From Mycolicibacterium sp. P1-18 (GTDB lineage Bacteria; Actinomycetota; Actinomycetes; Mycobacteriales; Mycobacteriaceae): a stretch of 64,000 nucleotides of DNA. Each line of letters begins with the position of its first letter. Positions within the stretch are counted from its first letter, which is position 1. The stretch lies in assembly GCF_008329535.1 (NCBI RefSeq), contig NZ_NPKR01000012.1:124001-188000 (forward strand). The letters are read 5' to 3'. Shown in pieces: positions 1 to 8,526 of the stretch. The notes beneath the pieces are model-generated. The model saw nothing but the letters and a program-made list of their open reading frames with translations. It had not been told where the DNA came from and ran no database searches. The position numbers were made by a program, and so were the translations under genes.

Positions 1-123
1 TGAACGTCAACGACATGTCAACCTTCGCATCGCGATCCACATTTTGAGTTGCCCAGTGCGGATGCAACCATCGTCGCTGACCGCGGGCGGTGGGGGTCTG
101 GCGCACCGATGCGGAGTGGACGT

Positions 124-142
124 ATTCGCATCGCATGCGAAT
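124..142. repeat. Perfect 8-3-8 inverted repeat near the left edge
   Basis: ATTCGCAT, three spacer bases and ATGCGAAT form a perfect palindrome in an otherwise gene-free stretch (1-424). The same 8-3-8 geometry, with a different sequence, occurs at the recombinase promoter at 3871-3889. It could be an operator or a recombinase-binding site; nothing else in the first 424 bases is recognisable as a gene. Confidence 0.5.
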
Positions 143-143
143 A

Positions 144-192
144 ACCAACTTACTACCGGTAAACCGCCATATTCGATCGGGCCGTATTCGTC
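144..192 (-). repeat. Degenerate repeat copy 1, inverted relative to 7154-7200
   Basis: Read on the minus strand, this stretch contains ACGAATACGG and, after 19 bases, TTACCGGTAGT. The same two exact blocks with the same 19-base spacing lie on the plus strand at 7154-7193, and the spacer keeps partial similarity (GATC, AATA). The two copies are inverted and bracket the recombinase cassette and the HExxH gene pair. They may be remnants of an older mobile unit or of a repeated gene fragment. Confidence 0.45.
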
Positions 193-424
193 CGCCTCGG
201 AGCGTGCCACCGGCCGCTCTCGCAGGCGGCGGTGAAGGTTTGCGATGCGGGTCAGTGCAGTGGTCGGACGAAGTGCACGTTCAGCAGGGGCGTTGGTTGC
301 TGGGGCGCTCGTGAACCCGCAATAGAAAATCGTTTCGGTTTGACCGGTAAGCGCTGATTGGCAGTTGGAGTTGGCTCATCGTCCGATGCCGGAGGGAGAT
401 ATCGCACCATTCCTGTTACGGCGC

Positions 425-883
425 CTAGCCTTTGGGCTCCGCCACCATCCGTATGCGTACCTCCGGGGCGACGCCTTTGCGCGACACCTCGGTGAAGCCA
501 AGCCGCCGATAGAGATGGTAGGCCCGGGTGTTGACTTGCAACACGCTGAGTCCTACCCGCTTGCCCTCCGCCAAAGCGGTATCTAGCAGGGCTTGGATCA
601 GCCGTCCCCCGATACCGTGTTCCCGATTCTCGGCGGCGATTTCGATGAGGACGAGGAAGCGCTCATCGCCGTGATCCTCGATGTCGAGCCTGCCGACGTC
701 GGCACCGTCGATGACGATTACCTGGGTGCGTGACAGGACTAGATTGCGCTCGAGGTAGGCGCGCTGGTCATCGTCCTCCCAACCCCACACCTGTTCGACG
801 TACGGACCAAGAGATTCCTTGTGCAGGGTGAAGAAGAACGCGAGGTCATCGGCGGTGGCGGGACGCAGCGTGATCTCGTCCAT
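425..883 (-). CDS. GNAT family N-acetyltransferase
   Basis: A 152-residue protein with the GNAT fold pattern: an N-terminal TLRPATADD strand/helix start, a central beta strand (FLVLIEIAAE), an acetyl-CoA pyrophosphate loop resembling Q/RxxGxG/A (ENREHGIGGRLIQ), and the C-terminal motif with NTRAYHLYRRLGF typical of GNAT motif B. It should transfer an acetyl group from acetyl-CoA to an amine; the substrate cannot be told. The ATG at 883 lies two bases after the stop of the upstream zinc-ribbon recombinase gene, so it is probably co-transcribed with the recombinase cassette, either as cargo or as a fourth member. Longer in-frame extensions upstream only shadow the neighbouring gene. Confidence 0.8.
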   Translation of the reverse strand: MDEITLRPATADDLAFFFTLHKESLGPYVEQVWGWEDDDQRAYLERNLVLSRTQVIVIDGADVGRLDIEDHGDERFLVLIEIAAENREHGIGGRLIQALLDTALAEGKRVGLSVLQVNTRAYHLYRRLGFTEVSRKGVAPEVRIRMVAEPKG

Positions 884-885
884 GC

Positions 886-2409
886 CTAGAACCGCTCGAT
901 TTTGGTGGTGGTTGCTGCCTTCGTTACGTACCGGGCCCAGGGCTGTGCTGCGATTTCGGCGTGGAGCTGGGCTGTGGCGTAGCTGTAGCCGAGTAGCTCG
1001 GCGACTACGGGCGGGGGTGCCGCGCCGACGAGGCTTTGCAAGGTGGTGTTTCGTGCGCCGAGCAGGTCGATGCCCAGCCGTTCGAGCCTTTCCCTGATCA
1101 CTTGTGGGTCCACGTGCCGGCCGGCGCTGAAACCGGGAAACAACCACGGGCTGGTGGCGATCCCACCGGCGGCCCTCAGATTGGGCCGGCTGCCGGTGTG
1201 GTCGATGAGCATGTCGGCGAAGGGCTGCGGGACGGGGATCGGTTCGCGGCCCAGTGAGATCTGCACGTCATCGCCGGAGATCGTGACGGCCGATGTCGGC
1301 AGCGCCGCGATCCGAGTTAGGGGCTGAGCGAACAGCAGCAGGAGCGTTCCGGCGACGCGGTAAGGCAGTGTTTCGGAATCCCCGGCGAGCAGCTCTCGAA
1401 GCCACCCGAGACGCTGCTGCTGAGTGAGCGAGCGGATGGGAGGAGCCTGTCGATGAGTGATGTGCACTGACCTGTTCAGCTGAGCTTTCTTCGCCCAGGC
1501 CAGCAGGTTTCGGATCTTTCGCCGCGTCGTTGGACCCGGTGCCAGCCACTGGTCGACGTCCAGTTGCAGACAGGTGGCCAGGGTGCGGTGATGGGTGCTG
1601 TGCAGCCAGGTCAGAAACTTGATGGCCTCGGTGACTTCTTGTTTGGCGTAGCGCACGGCGGCCGCGGAGTCTTGGCCGGGAACCGTTGTCTGACGTAACC
1701 GGCGAAGATGATGCCAGGTCGCGAATTGTTCGACGGGCCCACGCACCGCCGGCTCGGTTAGCACCTCGAGCTTGACTGAAAGCCATCGCTCGAACCGGGC
1801 CAGCGGTTCATCACGCGCGGCCAGCACACCGGCGTGTTCGAGCATGCTGCGCAGATGGTGGACCGCTTCGTTGGAACCGGCTTCATCGAGGCCGACATGG
1901 GTCAACGGGATGTCCCCGGTGGCCAGACCGGTCAGCAGCCCTCGCACTCGGGGCGAGCGTTTCCAGCTCAGGATGCTTTCGGGCCGCTCCACCCGGCACA
2001 TAGCCTCCACGATCGGCGCCATGGCGTCTTGGTGTTGAGCGCCGTCGATCATCAACGCAGTCAGGTCCTGGCGAAGCGCGCAACGGGCACAGGTTCCGCG
2101 CCGGTAGAAGGCGCCGTCGATGCCGCATCCTCGACAGGTGAAGTCTCCGGGAATCCTTGCGCACGACAAGCAGATCGGCCACCTGTTGGCGTCGTCGGCG
2201 AGTCCTGGGAGGATGCCATCGTGGCCGCACTGGGGGCAGATGCCGCGGGTTTTCATCGCTGCGTAAAAGCAGCTGTAGCACAGTTGCTCCCCGGGCCAGG
2301 ATGCTCTGCGCTGGTTGGCCGTTCGTTGACACCGGCTGCAGCGGAACGCACCATCAGTGACGAGTGGGCGGCCCCGTTTGGTCGAGCGCCTGTTGGGGCT
2401 AACCGTCAT
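886..2409 (-). CDS. Zinc-ribbon protein with degenerate tyrosine-recombinase domain
   Basis: A 507-residue protein. The first ~115 residues hold several CxxC pairs (CSRCQ, CYSC, CPQCG, CLSC, CRGCG, CARC), consistent with multiple zinc ribbons that bind DNA or protein. The remainder resembles a phage-integrase fold: an N-terminal SAM-like helical part, then a catalytic-like part with an Arg in the QPLTRIAAL helix and a C-terminal LLGYSYATAQLHAEI helix. The usual HxxR and GH residues are not conserved (GY replaces GH), so strand cleavage activity is doubtful. It overlaps the XRE gene by 11 bases. In tripartite recombinase cassettes one recombinase-like subunit can be an accessory factor; this role is inferred. 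Confidence 0.7.
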   Translation of the reverse strand: MTVSPNRRSTKRGRPLVTDGAFRCSRCQRTANQRRASWPGEQLCYSCFYAAMKTRGICPQCGHDGILPGLADDANRWPICLSCARIPGDFTCRGCGIDGAFYRRGTCARCALRQDLTALMIDGAQHQDAMAPIVEAMCRVERPESILSWKRSPRVRGLLTGLATGDIPLTHVGLDEAGSNEAVHHLRSMLEHAGVLAARDEPLARFERWLSVKLEVLTEPAVRGPVEQFATWHHLRRLRQTTVPGQDSAAAVRYAKQEVTEAIKFLTWLHSTHHRTLATCLQLDVDQWLAPGPTTRRKIRNLLAWAKKAQLNRSVHITHRQAPPIRSLTQQQRLGWLRELLAGDSETLPYRVAGTLLLLFAQPLTRIAALPTSAVTISGDDVQISLGREPIPVPQPFADMLIDHTGSRPNLRAAGGIATSPWLFPGFSAGRHVDPQVIRERLERLGIDLLGARNTTLQSLVGAAPPPVVAELLGYSYATAQLHAEIAAQPWARYVTKAATTTKIERF

Positions 2410-2749
2410 CTTCGATCACCCTGGCTCGCCGAGGTCGCACCGCCTTGTTGAGTTCGACGACGTTGGGTTTGGCCAGGGCCTGCGGGCCCGAGGACGCTTT
2501 GCGTCGACGGACGTCGCTGGCGGTCACGGTCACCAGGTCCTCCACCCCGCAGCCCAAGATGTCGCACAGTGCTGCCAACATCTGAAGGGAAATCCGTTCG
2601 GGACGTTGATGAACCACGCGATACACCTGCGGTCGTGACAGTTGAATTCCCCGCTCCAACAGCAGCGGGATGAGCTGCGTGCTGGTGTGCATTCCACGGG
2701 CGGCCATGAGCTCGGCCAGCCTCCAGGTGTAATCGACTTGACGTTTCAT
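2399..2749 (-). CDS. XRE-family helix-turn-helix regulator in recombinase cassette
   Basis: A 116-residue protein. Residues ~8-75 form a Cro/C1-type helix-turn-helix (recognition region around LSRPQVYRVVHQRPERIS, followed by LQMLAALCDILGCGVEDLV). The Arg/Lys-rich tail is short. Its ATG overlaps the stop of the integrase by four bases (ATGA), and its 3' end overlaps the next recombinase-like gene by 11 bases, so the three are translationally coupled. It probably represses or tunes expression of the cassette, and the inverted repeat at 3871-3889 is the natural candidate operator. An alternative is an excisionase-like architectural role. Confidence 0.75.
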   Translation of the reverse strand: MKRQVDYTWRLAELMAARGMHTSTQLIPLLLERGIQLSRPQVYRVVHQRPERISLQMLAALCDILGCGVEDLVTVTASDVRRRKASSGPQALAKPNVVELNKAVRPRRARVIEDDG

Positions 2750-3849
2750 GAACTCTCCGGGCTGGACGACAGTGCGCTCGCGATGGTGCCATCCAACGCC
2801 CGCCGCAACGTGCTCACCCGGTAATCACTGGACACGCAGGTGTAGAGCGACGTCGTGCTGGCATGGTCGTGGCCCATCTGGTCTTGGACGAACTTGGCGT
2901 CCCAGCCGTCTTCAATCAGGTGGGTGGCATACGAGCGGCGCAGCGAGTGCAGATCTAAACCTTCTGGCAACTCGAGATCGCGACAGTAGCGACGGAACCG
3001 GCGCAGCAGGGTGTTCTCAGCGACCAACGTGCCTCGTTCGCTGGGGAACAGATCCAGCCCGGCGCCCATACCGGCCTGCCCGTGGGCGAGCCAGTCGGTG
3101 ATCACCTCCGGAGTCCAGCTGAACACCGTGAGGACGCCGCGGCGCTTGGGCGGGGATCCCTTCTTGGCCTTGCCGTAGCGCACCTGCACGACGCCATGGC
3201 GACCGAACTCGCCGGCATGGGCATTGCGGGAGAAGTCCACCGTTTGCAGATGGCGCAGCTCGTTGAAGCGCAGCCCGTAGGCGTAGGCCACCTTGAACAT
3301 CGTCGCGTCGCGGTAGGCCGGCAGCCAGCCCTTCCGCGCCGAGGCCGCGATCACCGCGACTCGGTCGTCTGCGTGGTCGAAGAAGTCTTGCAACTCGCGC
3401 TTGGTGAAGGCCCGCTTCGTCGGGGACTGTTCGTTGTCTTGGACGTGGGTGGCGGTGTTCCATTCGAAGAACACCTGAGCGGGGTGGGTGCCGAACCGCT
3501 GTTCGCAGACCCGGTCCCACCCGTAGTCGGGATCGCTGACATAGGAGCAGAACATCCGCAGCGCGTTCTGGTAACCCCTCGCCGTCGACTGCTTCCGCCG
3601 CTGCACCGAGCGCAGATCGCTGAAGAACTCCTCCACCATCGTCGGCGTCCAGGTCCACGGGAATTCGTTGGTGTGAGCGATGAAGCGCTCCACGAGGCGC
3701 GCCCGCCCCGCAACCGTGTCGGCATCCAAGTTGCGGCACAGTTGCTGATTGCGCCACCCCTCGAGCATCTCGTTGACCGTTTGGGCCTCCGGATGGAGCA
3801 CCGGAACCGAGCCGATGACGTACACGCGACCACTCAGATCGACGGGCAA
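2746..3849 (-). CDS. Tyrosine-type site-specific recombinase/integrase
   Basis: About 367 residues. An N-terminal SAM-like core-binding domain is followed by a catalytic domain with the full active-site set: Arg in YGLRFNELRHL, a Lys-bearing beta hairpin (YGKAKKGSPPKRRG), HSLRR, GHDHASTT and the downstream Tyr (SLYTC). It should break and rejoin DNA at a specific site through a 3'-phosphotyrosine intermediate. I chose TTG at 3849 because GGAGG sits about seven bases upstream; a TTG at 3876 without a ribosome site is the alternative and would overlap the inverted repeat at 3871-3889. First gene of the recombinase-XRE-zinc-ribbon-GNAT operon. No tRNA attachment site was seen nearby. Confidence 0.88.
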   Translation of the reverse strand: MPVDLSGRVYVIGSVPVLHPEAQTVNEMLEGWRNQQLCRNLDADTVAGRARLVERFIAHTNEFPWTWTPTMVEEFFSDLRSVQRRKQSTARGYQNALRMFCSYVSDPDYGWDRVCEQRFGTHPAQVFFEWNTATHVQDNEQSPTKRAFTKRELQDFFDHADDRVAVIAASARKGWLPAYRDATMFKVAYAYGLRFNELRHLQTVDFSRNAHAGEFGRHGVVQVRYGKAKKGSPPKRRGVLTVFSWTPEVITDWLAHGQAGMGAGLDLFPSERGTLVAENTLLRRFRRYCRDLELPEGLDLHSLRRSYATHLIEDGWDAKFVQDQMGHDHASTTSLYTCVSSDYRVSTLRRALDGTIASALSSSPESS

Positions 3850-3870
3850 GACGGGCCTCCAGACGGTCTC

Positions 3871-3889
3871 ATTCAATGAATCATTGAAT
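3871..3889. promoter_or_regulatory. 8-3-8 inverted repeat at recombinase promoter, candidate operator
   Basis: ATTCAATG, AAT and CATTGAAT form a perfect palindrome just upstream of the integrase gene. It lies where an XRE regulator would block transcription of its own operon. The geometry matches the palindrome at 124-142, although the half-site sequences differ. Confidence 0.55.
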
Positions 3890-4840
3890 CATCCTCCGAA
3901 TCATTACCACATCGGCGCAGGTAGGTGCATCACCTTCACGCCACTCGGTTCGGCGTGTCGGCCCCATCCCGCAGACGGGCACTCCCCCACCTGCATCTAC
4001 TTATCCCAAAACTGCTCTTCAACAATGGCTTTGACGATCGCGCCACAGTGCAGACAATCGACACCGAGCTCGGATCCATGATGCATCTGATGAAAATGGA
4101 GGAGTTTAGTTGACATAAGGTAGCTTATCGGCAAATGAAATCGTCTGCAATGCAGCATCTTTCATGAGTAAGCATCGGTTGATGCACGGGTGTTAGATCC
4201 GCGACTGCCGGCAGTAACCCGGGCAAATAAGAGAGTTGTCCGAAACCGCCTTGTTTTCAGAACGATCTGAGGGTTGCAACGTCGCTGCTCTGGGTGGGTA
4301 CTTCTGGTGCGACAGCTGGCGCGGCAGCCATAAGTTGGCAATCCGCGCAGACCCGAGAGTGCCAGACGGGTCCATTTCGCGTGCCCAGAACTATCTGAGA
4401 GTGTCGATTCTTCGTAGCGCCCGGGGCGGCCGGTCGCCGTCCTCTTGGTTGATGGCGTGCAATTTGTCACGTGACGTAAGGCCGCCAGTGTGTAGACATG
4501 TACACAAGCGTCATTGCGTGCTTTGGCATCGGCTCTGGCGACTGGCGAGCGTTGGCTCCTGTGTCGGCCGTGATTCCGGAGTCGCAGGAAGCGGGGCCAT
4601 TTGTCTGCACTAGGCCGTACGGCCGACTTCTGCCGGGGTTCGATCGGCGGATCGTTGGCCCAGACACTCCGATGGGCCGCACCAAGGTCGGGCTGCCCAT
4701 TCGTCGCGGTGACAGATCTCCCCCGTCGGCACGGGTACGCGAGAAACTTAGTCGCGCAACACTGCTTCTTGGACTCAGTCAGCGGGAACACGCCACCCTG
4801 CGTTACAACCGCGGCGTACTGACACACTTCTGCGCGTCGC
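3890..4840. other. Gene-free stretch between recombinase cassette and HExxH gene pair
   Basis: No open frame here has convincing protein-like composition. Visible elements are a short inverted repeat (ATAAG/CTTAT) after TTGACA near 4114-4130 and a local similarity near 4365-4385 (GGTCCATTTCGCGTGCCC) to 7230-7253 (GGTCCACACCTTCGCGTGG). Both places flank the two-gene unit at 4841-6707. It may hold the left end of that unit. Confidence 0.35.
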
Positions 4841-5221
4841 ATGGATAATGATGCGATGGCAACGGTGACGATCAGCGGAGACATTCCGAACCTTACGTTG
4901 ATCCTGGAAGACATTTCGTCGCAGGTTTCAGTCAGCCCGGATGTGACGTTGACGATTGAGGCAGCGCCGCATGACGGTGACAGTTTCGGACACGCCGAGT
5001 GGGGTGAACTGATGCTGACCTTCGGAGAAGGAGCCCTCGAAAGTTTGGCCGCACGGGCGGTATGGGCTGCACTCTCAGCAGCGGTTAGAAAAGCGCGGCG
5101 CCGAGGCCAAATCGAAACATCGATCCCCGAGGAGCTCGCTGGCATCGAGGGCCTCGAGTCAGAGGAAATCAAGCCCAAAGACGAAGGCAACGGCGTTGAG
5201 TCCCGACCCGGCAGCCAATGA
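4841..5221 (+). CDS. Small acidic protein of unknown function, partner of HExxH protein
   Basis: A 126-residue protein of no recognised family. Residues 6-75 look beta-rich (TVTISGDIPNLTLILEDI, then DVTLTIEAAP), residues ~76-105 form a basic amphipathic helix (LAARAVWAALSAAVRKARRR), and the tail is acidic. There is no signal peptide and no clear membrane segment. The gene overlaps the next one by 26 bases in another frame, suggesting a coupled two-gene operon. A regulatory, inhibitory or adaptor role for the large HExxH partner is only a guess. An internal ATG at 4856 is an equally good start; no clear ribosome-binding site precedes either. Confidence 0.6.
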   Translation: MDNDAMATVTISGDIPNLTLILEDISSQVSVSPDVTLTIEAAPHDGDSFGHAEWGELMLTFGEGALESLAARAVWAALSAAVRKARRRGQIETSIPEELAGIEGLESEEIKPKDEGNGVESRPGSQ

Positions 5222-6707
5222 GCGATGGCGCCTTGACCTAACGAGCCATATTCTCTTCGCGCCGGACAGTGCCGATGGCCCCCTGGATGGTATTCACTTC
5301 TGGCGGACTTCCTATCAGCACGAGTTAGCGCATTGGGTGCGTTGGCAGTCGTCGTCCATTGGTCTGATTGTCACCTTGCTACGTCGGGCGCGCGCGGTCA
5401 CCGCTCTGATAGCGCTAGAAAGGCTCACCCTTCGTGGCCGCCAACGCGTCGTCGACATAGTCAAGCAGCGACCTTTGTGGTCATATGGGACCGGCTATGA
5501 ACCCATGTTGTTTGACGAATCATTCGGTTTGTCGGGTCAGATGTGGCTCGATATGCAATTCCTTGGCCAAACACTTCTGGATTCCTCGACTGGTGTGTCC
5601 GCCGACTGGCCAGCCGACGCGGCAGCGGGCCCGGCCCTCTCGGATGCGTGGCGCGCAGCGGAGAGTTTTCTGCCCATGGCACCGCATGTCGGCAATGAGA
5701 TCGCCGATCAGCTGTTCACCGAGCTACCCAGCGCAGCACTCGGAAGCGGCTTTCGACCCGATCCTCGGCTCACTACCCGAGCGATCTGGGAGAGCGCCTG
5801 CACACTCGACGAACTCGATGTCGAAGCACCCGATCGCGCACACGACCGCAACGATCACCGGAGGCTCGTAGACATAAAAATCAAATCAGATGCGTACGGC
5901 TTAGCTCTCCGAGTGGCGGCCAATCTCGCTGGCTCCCTTTCTTCCCCATTGTTCCGCCTGATAACTTGGCTCGCGACAGATCCGCCGGTCCCTTTTTTAA
6001 CACCCTTCGGTGGCGAAATCCGTTGGAGCGCTTTCCATCCGCCGTATCGTTTCATGCGCCTATACTCTGCGGTCCGCGATCACCGCCGCTTCCGTAAGTT
6101 CCCGTTCGCCGCAGACCTTTACGAGTTCTCCGATGACCTACTGCAAGCGGCAGGTCTCGAACGGGCGAATTGGCCAACTACTCCTGTAACGAACCCTCTG
6201 CTAACACGCGAGGGCGACCGTAACGTCGCCGTCCACGATTGGGCTGCTGACTATGAGCTACATCCCGGGTCTAGTCAGAAGCATGCCGGATCGTTGAATA
6301 TGTTGGCCAAGGCAAGTTTGGCGCTTCGCGCAGCATACGTTGACGCGCCTAGAAGTTTTGTATATCCCAAAATCGATACGCTCTACTTTTCCGTAAAAGA
6401 TTACGACTCCTGGGTATTCGATACCCAAGCCGCACACAGCCTCTTGCAGCCCTTCGCGCTGGACTTTAAAGATGGACTTCATTCCGGAGGATTCTTCCCC
6501 GATGGCGACTTGGCAAGGCTCTCGAAGACGCATCTAACGAACTACGTAACGTCGTTGCTTTTCAGAGAGTCGTTGGAGGCCCTTATAAGGGGAACCACGG
6601 CGCGAAGGAATCACTTGCCGAGAGAGTTTCGCGAATGGGGCCTCGGTCAAGCGACTCCCATTGAGCAGCTCCTCCTAGGTAACTATGTCGTGGAGATTGA
6701 CTGGTAA
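5196..6707 (+). CDS. Large protein of unknown function with HExxH motif
   Basis: A 503-residue protein that I cannot assign to a family. Near the N-terminus, residues 38-50 read TSYQHELAHWVRW, an HExxH (H42, E43, H46) in a helical context followed by SSSIG, as in zinc metallopeptidases, but no third ligand is obvious. The rest is a long alpha/beta sequence without membrane spans or a signal peptide, so it is probably cytoplasmic. Base composition is visibly less GC-rich than in the genes to the right, consistent with recent transfer. The TTG start at 5196 overlaps the small upstream gene. In accessory regions such two-gene units are often defence or toxin modules, but nothing here proves that. 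Confidence 0.65.
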   Translation: MSPDPAANERWRLDLTSHILFAPDSADGPLDGIHFWRTSYQHELAHWVRWQSSSIGLIVTLLRRARAVTALIALERLTLRGRQRVVDIVKQRPLWSYGTGYEPMLFDESFGLSGQMWLDMQFLGQTLLDSSTGVSADWPADAAAGPALSDAWRAAESFLPMAPHVGNEIADQLFTELPSAALGSGFRPDPRLTTRAIWESACTLDELDVEAPDRAHDRNDHRRLVDIKIKSDAYGLALRVAANLAGSLSSPLFRLITWLATDPPVPFLTPFGGEIRWSAFHPPYRFMRLYSAVRDHRRFRKFPFAADLYEFSDDLLQAAGLERANWPTTPVTNPLLTREGDRNVAVHDWAADYELHPGSSQKHAGSLNMLAKASLALRAAYVDAPRSFVYPKIDTLYFSVKDYDSWVFDTQAAHSLLQPFALDFKDGLHSGGFFPDGDLARLSKTHLTNYVTSLLFRESLEALIRGTTARRNHLPREFREWGLGQATPIEQLLLGNYVVEIDW

Positions 6708-7627
6708 TTTCCCACAACAACGGCATTCGCGGCAACGGGATGGCGCGCCACAGCATGAAATGCACCCGCCCAAGAAAGGAGGTGTGCATCAAACGCGGGA
6801 CGGTTCATCTTGAGTCGGTTATTCGCCCACTCCGGGTAGCCGCGAACACCCCGACCTCTCATGTTTCCGGGATTGCTCTGAACTATTTCTGGATCAAACA
6901 CGAAAGCCTGTACACGCTAAACACGTTGCGGCGCAGTGTCTTGTGAAGTGTCGGTAGGCTGTTGTAAGTCAGTTGGACGGTGCAACAACGTATTTCGTGT
7001 TTCACCCCAAGGTCCTCACTATAACCGCTCTCAGAGAACGACCGGCGTTCCGCAGCGGGCGCCCGGCCGCACGCAGCCACGGTCCCGGCAGTGTTGCACT
7101 ACGTGGATAACCAACGAGCGCACTCCTGCAGCACCGCAGGCCATCGGCTCGAAACGAATACGGGGGATCCAAATACGCTGGCTTACCGGTAGTGGGATGT
7201 TCGGAGGTGGTGGACTTCAATGCGAGTCTGGTCCACACCTTCGCGTGGCCCGTGCCCCGCCAAGGCCCACCACCCGTGCGTCCGGCAACGTCGATGACCG
7301 ACAGCGTCGACCACGGCTCCGCCCGCGGCGACTGGGCCGAACAGGGCCGTGCGATCGTTCTGGTATCACCACACGGCGCGCCCAACAAAGCGCAGGATGT
7401 TCGAAAGCGAGGCGGCCGCGATGAACCGGATGCATGCAGCCAGGCAAGGTCTTTAACGTTTGGTTCGTCCCCTGATGGCGAGCACCGCGAGTGCAAAGCG
7501 GGTGTCGCAGGGGATTAGGAGTTCCATGGCATGGTGCGAACCGTCATGGCCGACGACCGGACAGACACGACCGGTCGCTCTTCCGGGTACCCGTCGATTC
7601 TTTGCACCCACCATATAGCGTGCCACC
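6708..7627. other. Gene-free stretch with second degenerate repeat copy
   Basis: No open frame here is convincing as a gene. At 7154-7200 lies the plus-strand copy of the repeat seen inverted at 144-192 (ACGAATACGG, 19 bases, TTACCGGTAGT). Just right of it a short peptide-like frame remains open (for example NEYGG, then YAGLPVVG), matching the minus-strand frame of the left copy (DEYGP, then YGGLPVVS), so the repeats may be fragments of a former gene. A promoter-like TATAGC at 7614-7619 precedes the next gene. Confidence 0.4.
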
Positions 7628-8290
7628 ATGAGCGACGAGAACATGTCACGCTGGACGAAGACAGCGCTGCGGCTACTGGCCGTCCCCGCCGAGATGGTCG
7701 TCTCCGCTCACGGCTTACCCGGCCTGGTCAGCGCGGGTGGCATCATGCTTGAAGCCGTCGCACCCGAACGAAAGAGGGACGCCGACGAGTTCGCAGGCGT
7801 GGTAATCGCCTTTGTGGGCAGAGACAAGCTGTTCGAAATCGTCCAGTCCGACGACGAGCGCAGAGAGATGCTCTGGACCGGCGCCATGGCATCGATGGCG
7901 ACAGGCGTAGAGGGAAAGCGGATCGTCATGGCGCGAGTGGTCGCGAACGCCATGACCAGCGACGAGCCGATTGATGACGCCCAGCTGATGCTGTGGGCGC
8001 TGGCGCAGCTTGAGGCGCCACATTTCCGAACGCTTACTCTGCTGCGAGACGTCCATGATGCAAACCTGGGTGAAAAGAACCTCAGCGACGCCATATTGGC
8101 GTTCTTGAGGACGCAACACTACTCAGTCTTGGCCACGCTGGCGAGGACGGGTGTAGTGCGACAAGGTTCCGAGAAGTACAGCACCGGTCTATATACCGCC
8201 ACGTTCGCGGATACCCTCGGCATCAGCGGCATCAGCGATTTTGGCCGAGAGTTGCTCGCGGATCTTGAGTCAGCGGACACCCGCTACTAA
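7628..8290 (+). CDS. Hypothetical cytoplasmic protein at left edge of defence island
   Basis: A 220-residue protein without a recognised domain, signal peptide or clear membrane segment. An N-terminal helix-rich part (TKTALRLLAVPAEMVVSAHG) is followed by a body with repeated helices and a C-terminal segment (GISDFGRELLADLES) that resembles the end of a winged-helix-like module. TATAGC about 9 bases before the ATG would place the transcription start at or next to the start codon, so the mRNA may be leaderless, as is common in mycobacteria. It points toward the convergent XRE-ImmA gene. A role in the neighbouring defence genes is possible but unsupported by sequence. Confidence 0.65.
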   Translation: MSDENMSRWTKTALRLLAVPAEMVVSAHGLPGLVSAGGIMLEAVAPERKRDADEFAGVVIAFVGRDKLFEIVQSDDERREMLWTGAMASMATGVEGKRIVMARVVANAMTSDEPIDDAQLMLWALAQLEAPHFRTLTLLRDVHDANLGEKNLSDAILAFLRTQHYSVLATLARTGVVRQGSEKYSTGLYTATFADTLGISGISDFGRELLADLESADTRY

Positions 8291-8526
8291 TTTCCACCTC
8301 ATGACGGGATGGCGCGCCTCCGGGGTCAAACCCTTTGTTTAGCATCGTGTTTCCGAAGACCGGAGACTTCCGTCGATGAACTGATAGTACTTCTGCGGTC
8401 TGCTCCGCCAGCCGGATCAGCGGTGTCCCGAGTTCACCCAAGTCGCCGCGTTGGATCGTTGCACCCTGTCGAGGCATTCGTTTCAAGTACCGCACACGCA
8501 CTCCGCTACGTAGAGTGGTTTTTCTG

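Noticed and set aside
886..2409. Counting the zinc-ribbon protein as a second active integrase
   Set aside because: The HxxR and GH catalytic positions are not conserved.
3082..3879. Plus-strand open frame opposite the tyrosine recombinase
   Set aside because: Composition is that of antisense GC-rich DNA; the recombinase on the other strand has a full catalytic set.
5196..6707. Calling the HExxH protein a peptidase outright
   Set aside because: Only the HExxH is visible; the third ligand and family are not, so it is listed as unknown.
7002..7518. Genes in either strand of the 7.0-7.5 kb region
   Set aside because: Frames are short, low in complexity and mostly explained by the degenerate repeat copy.
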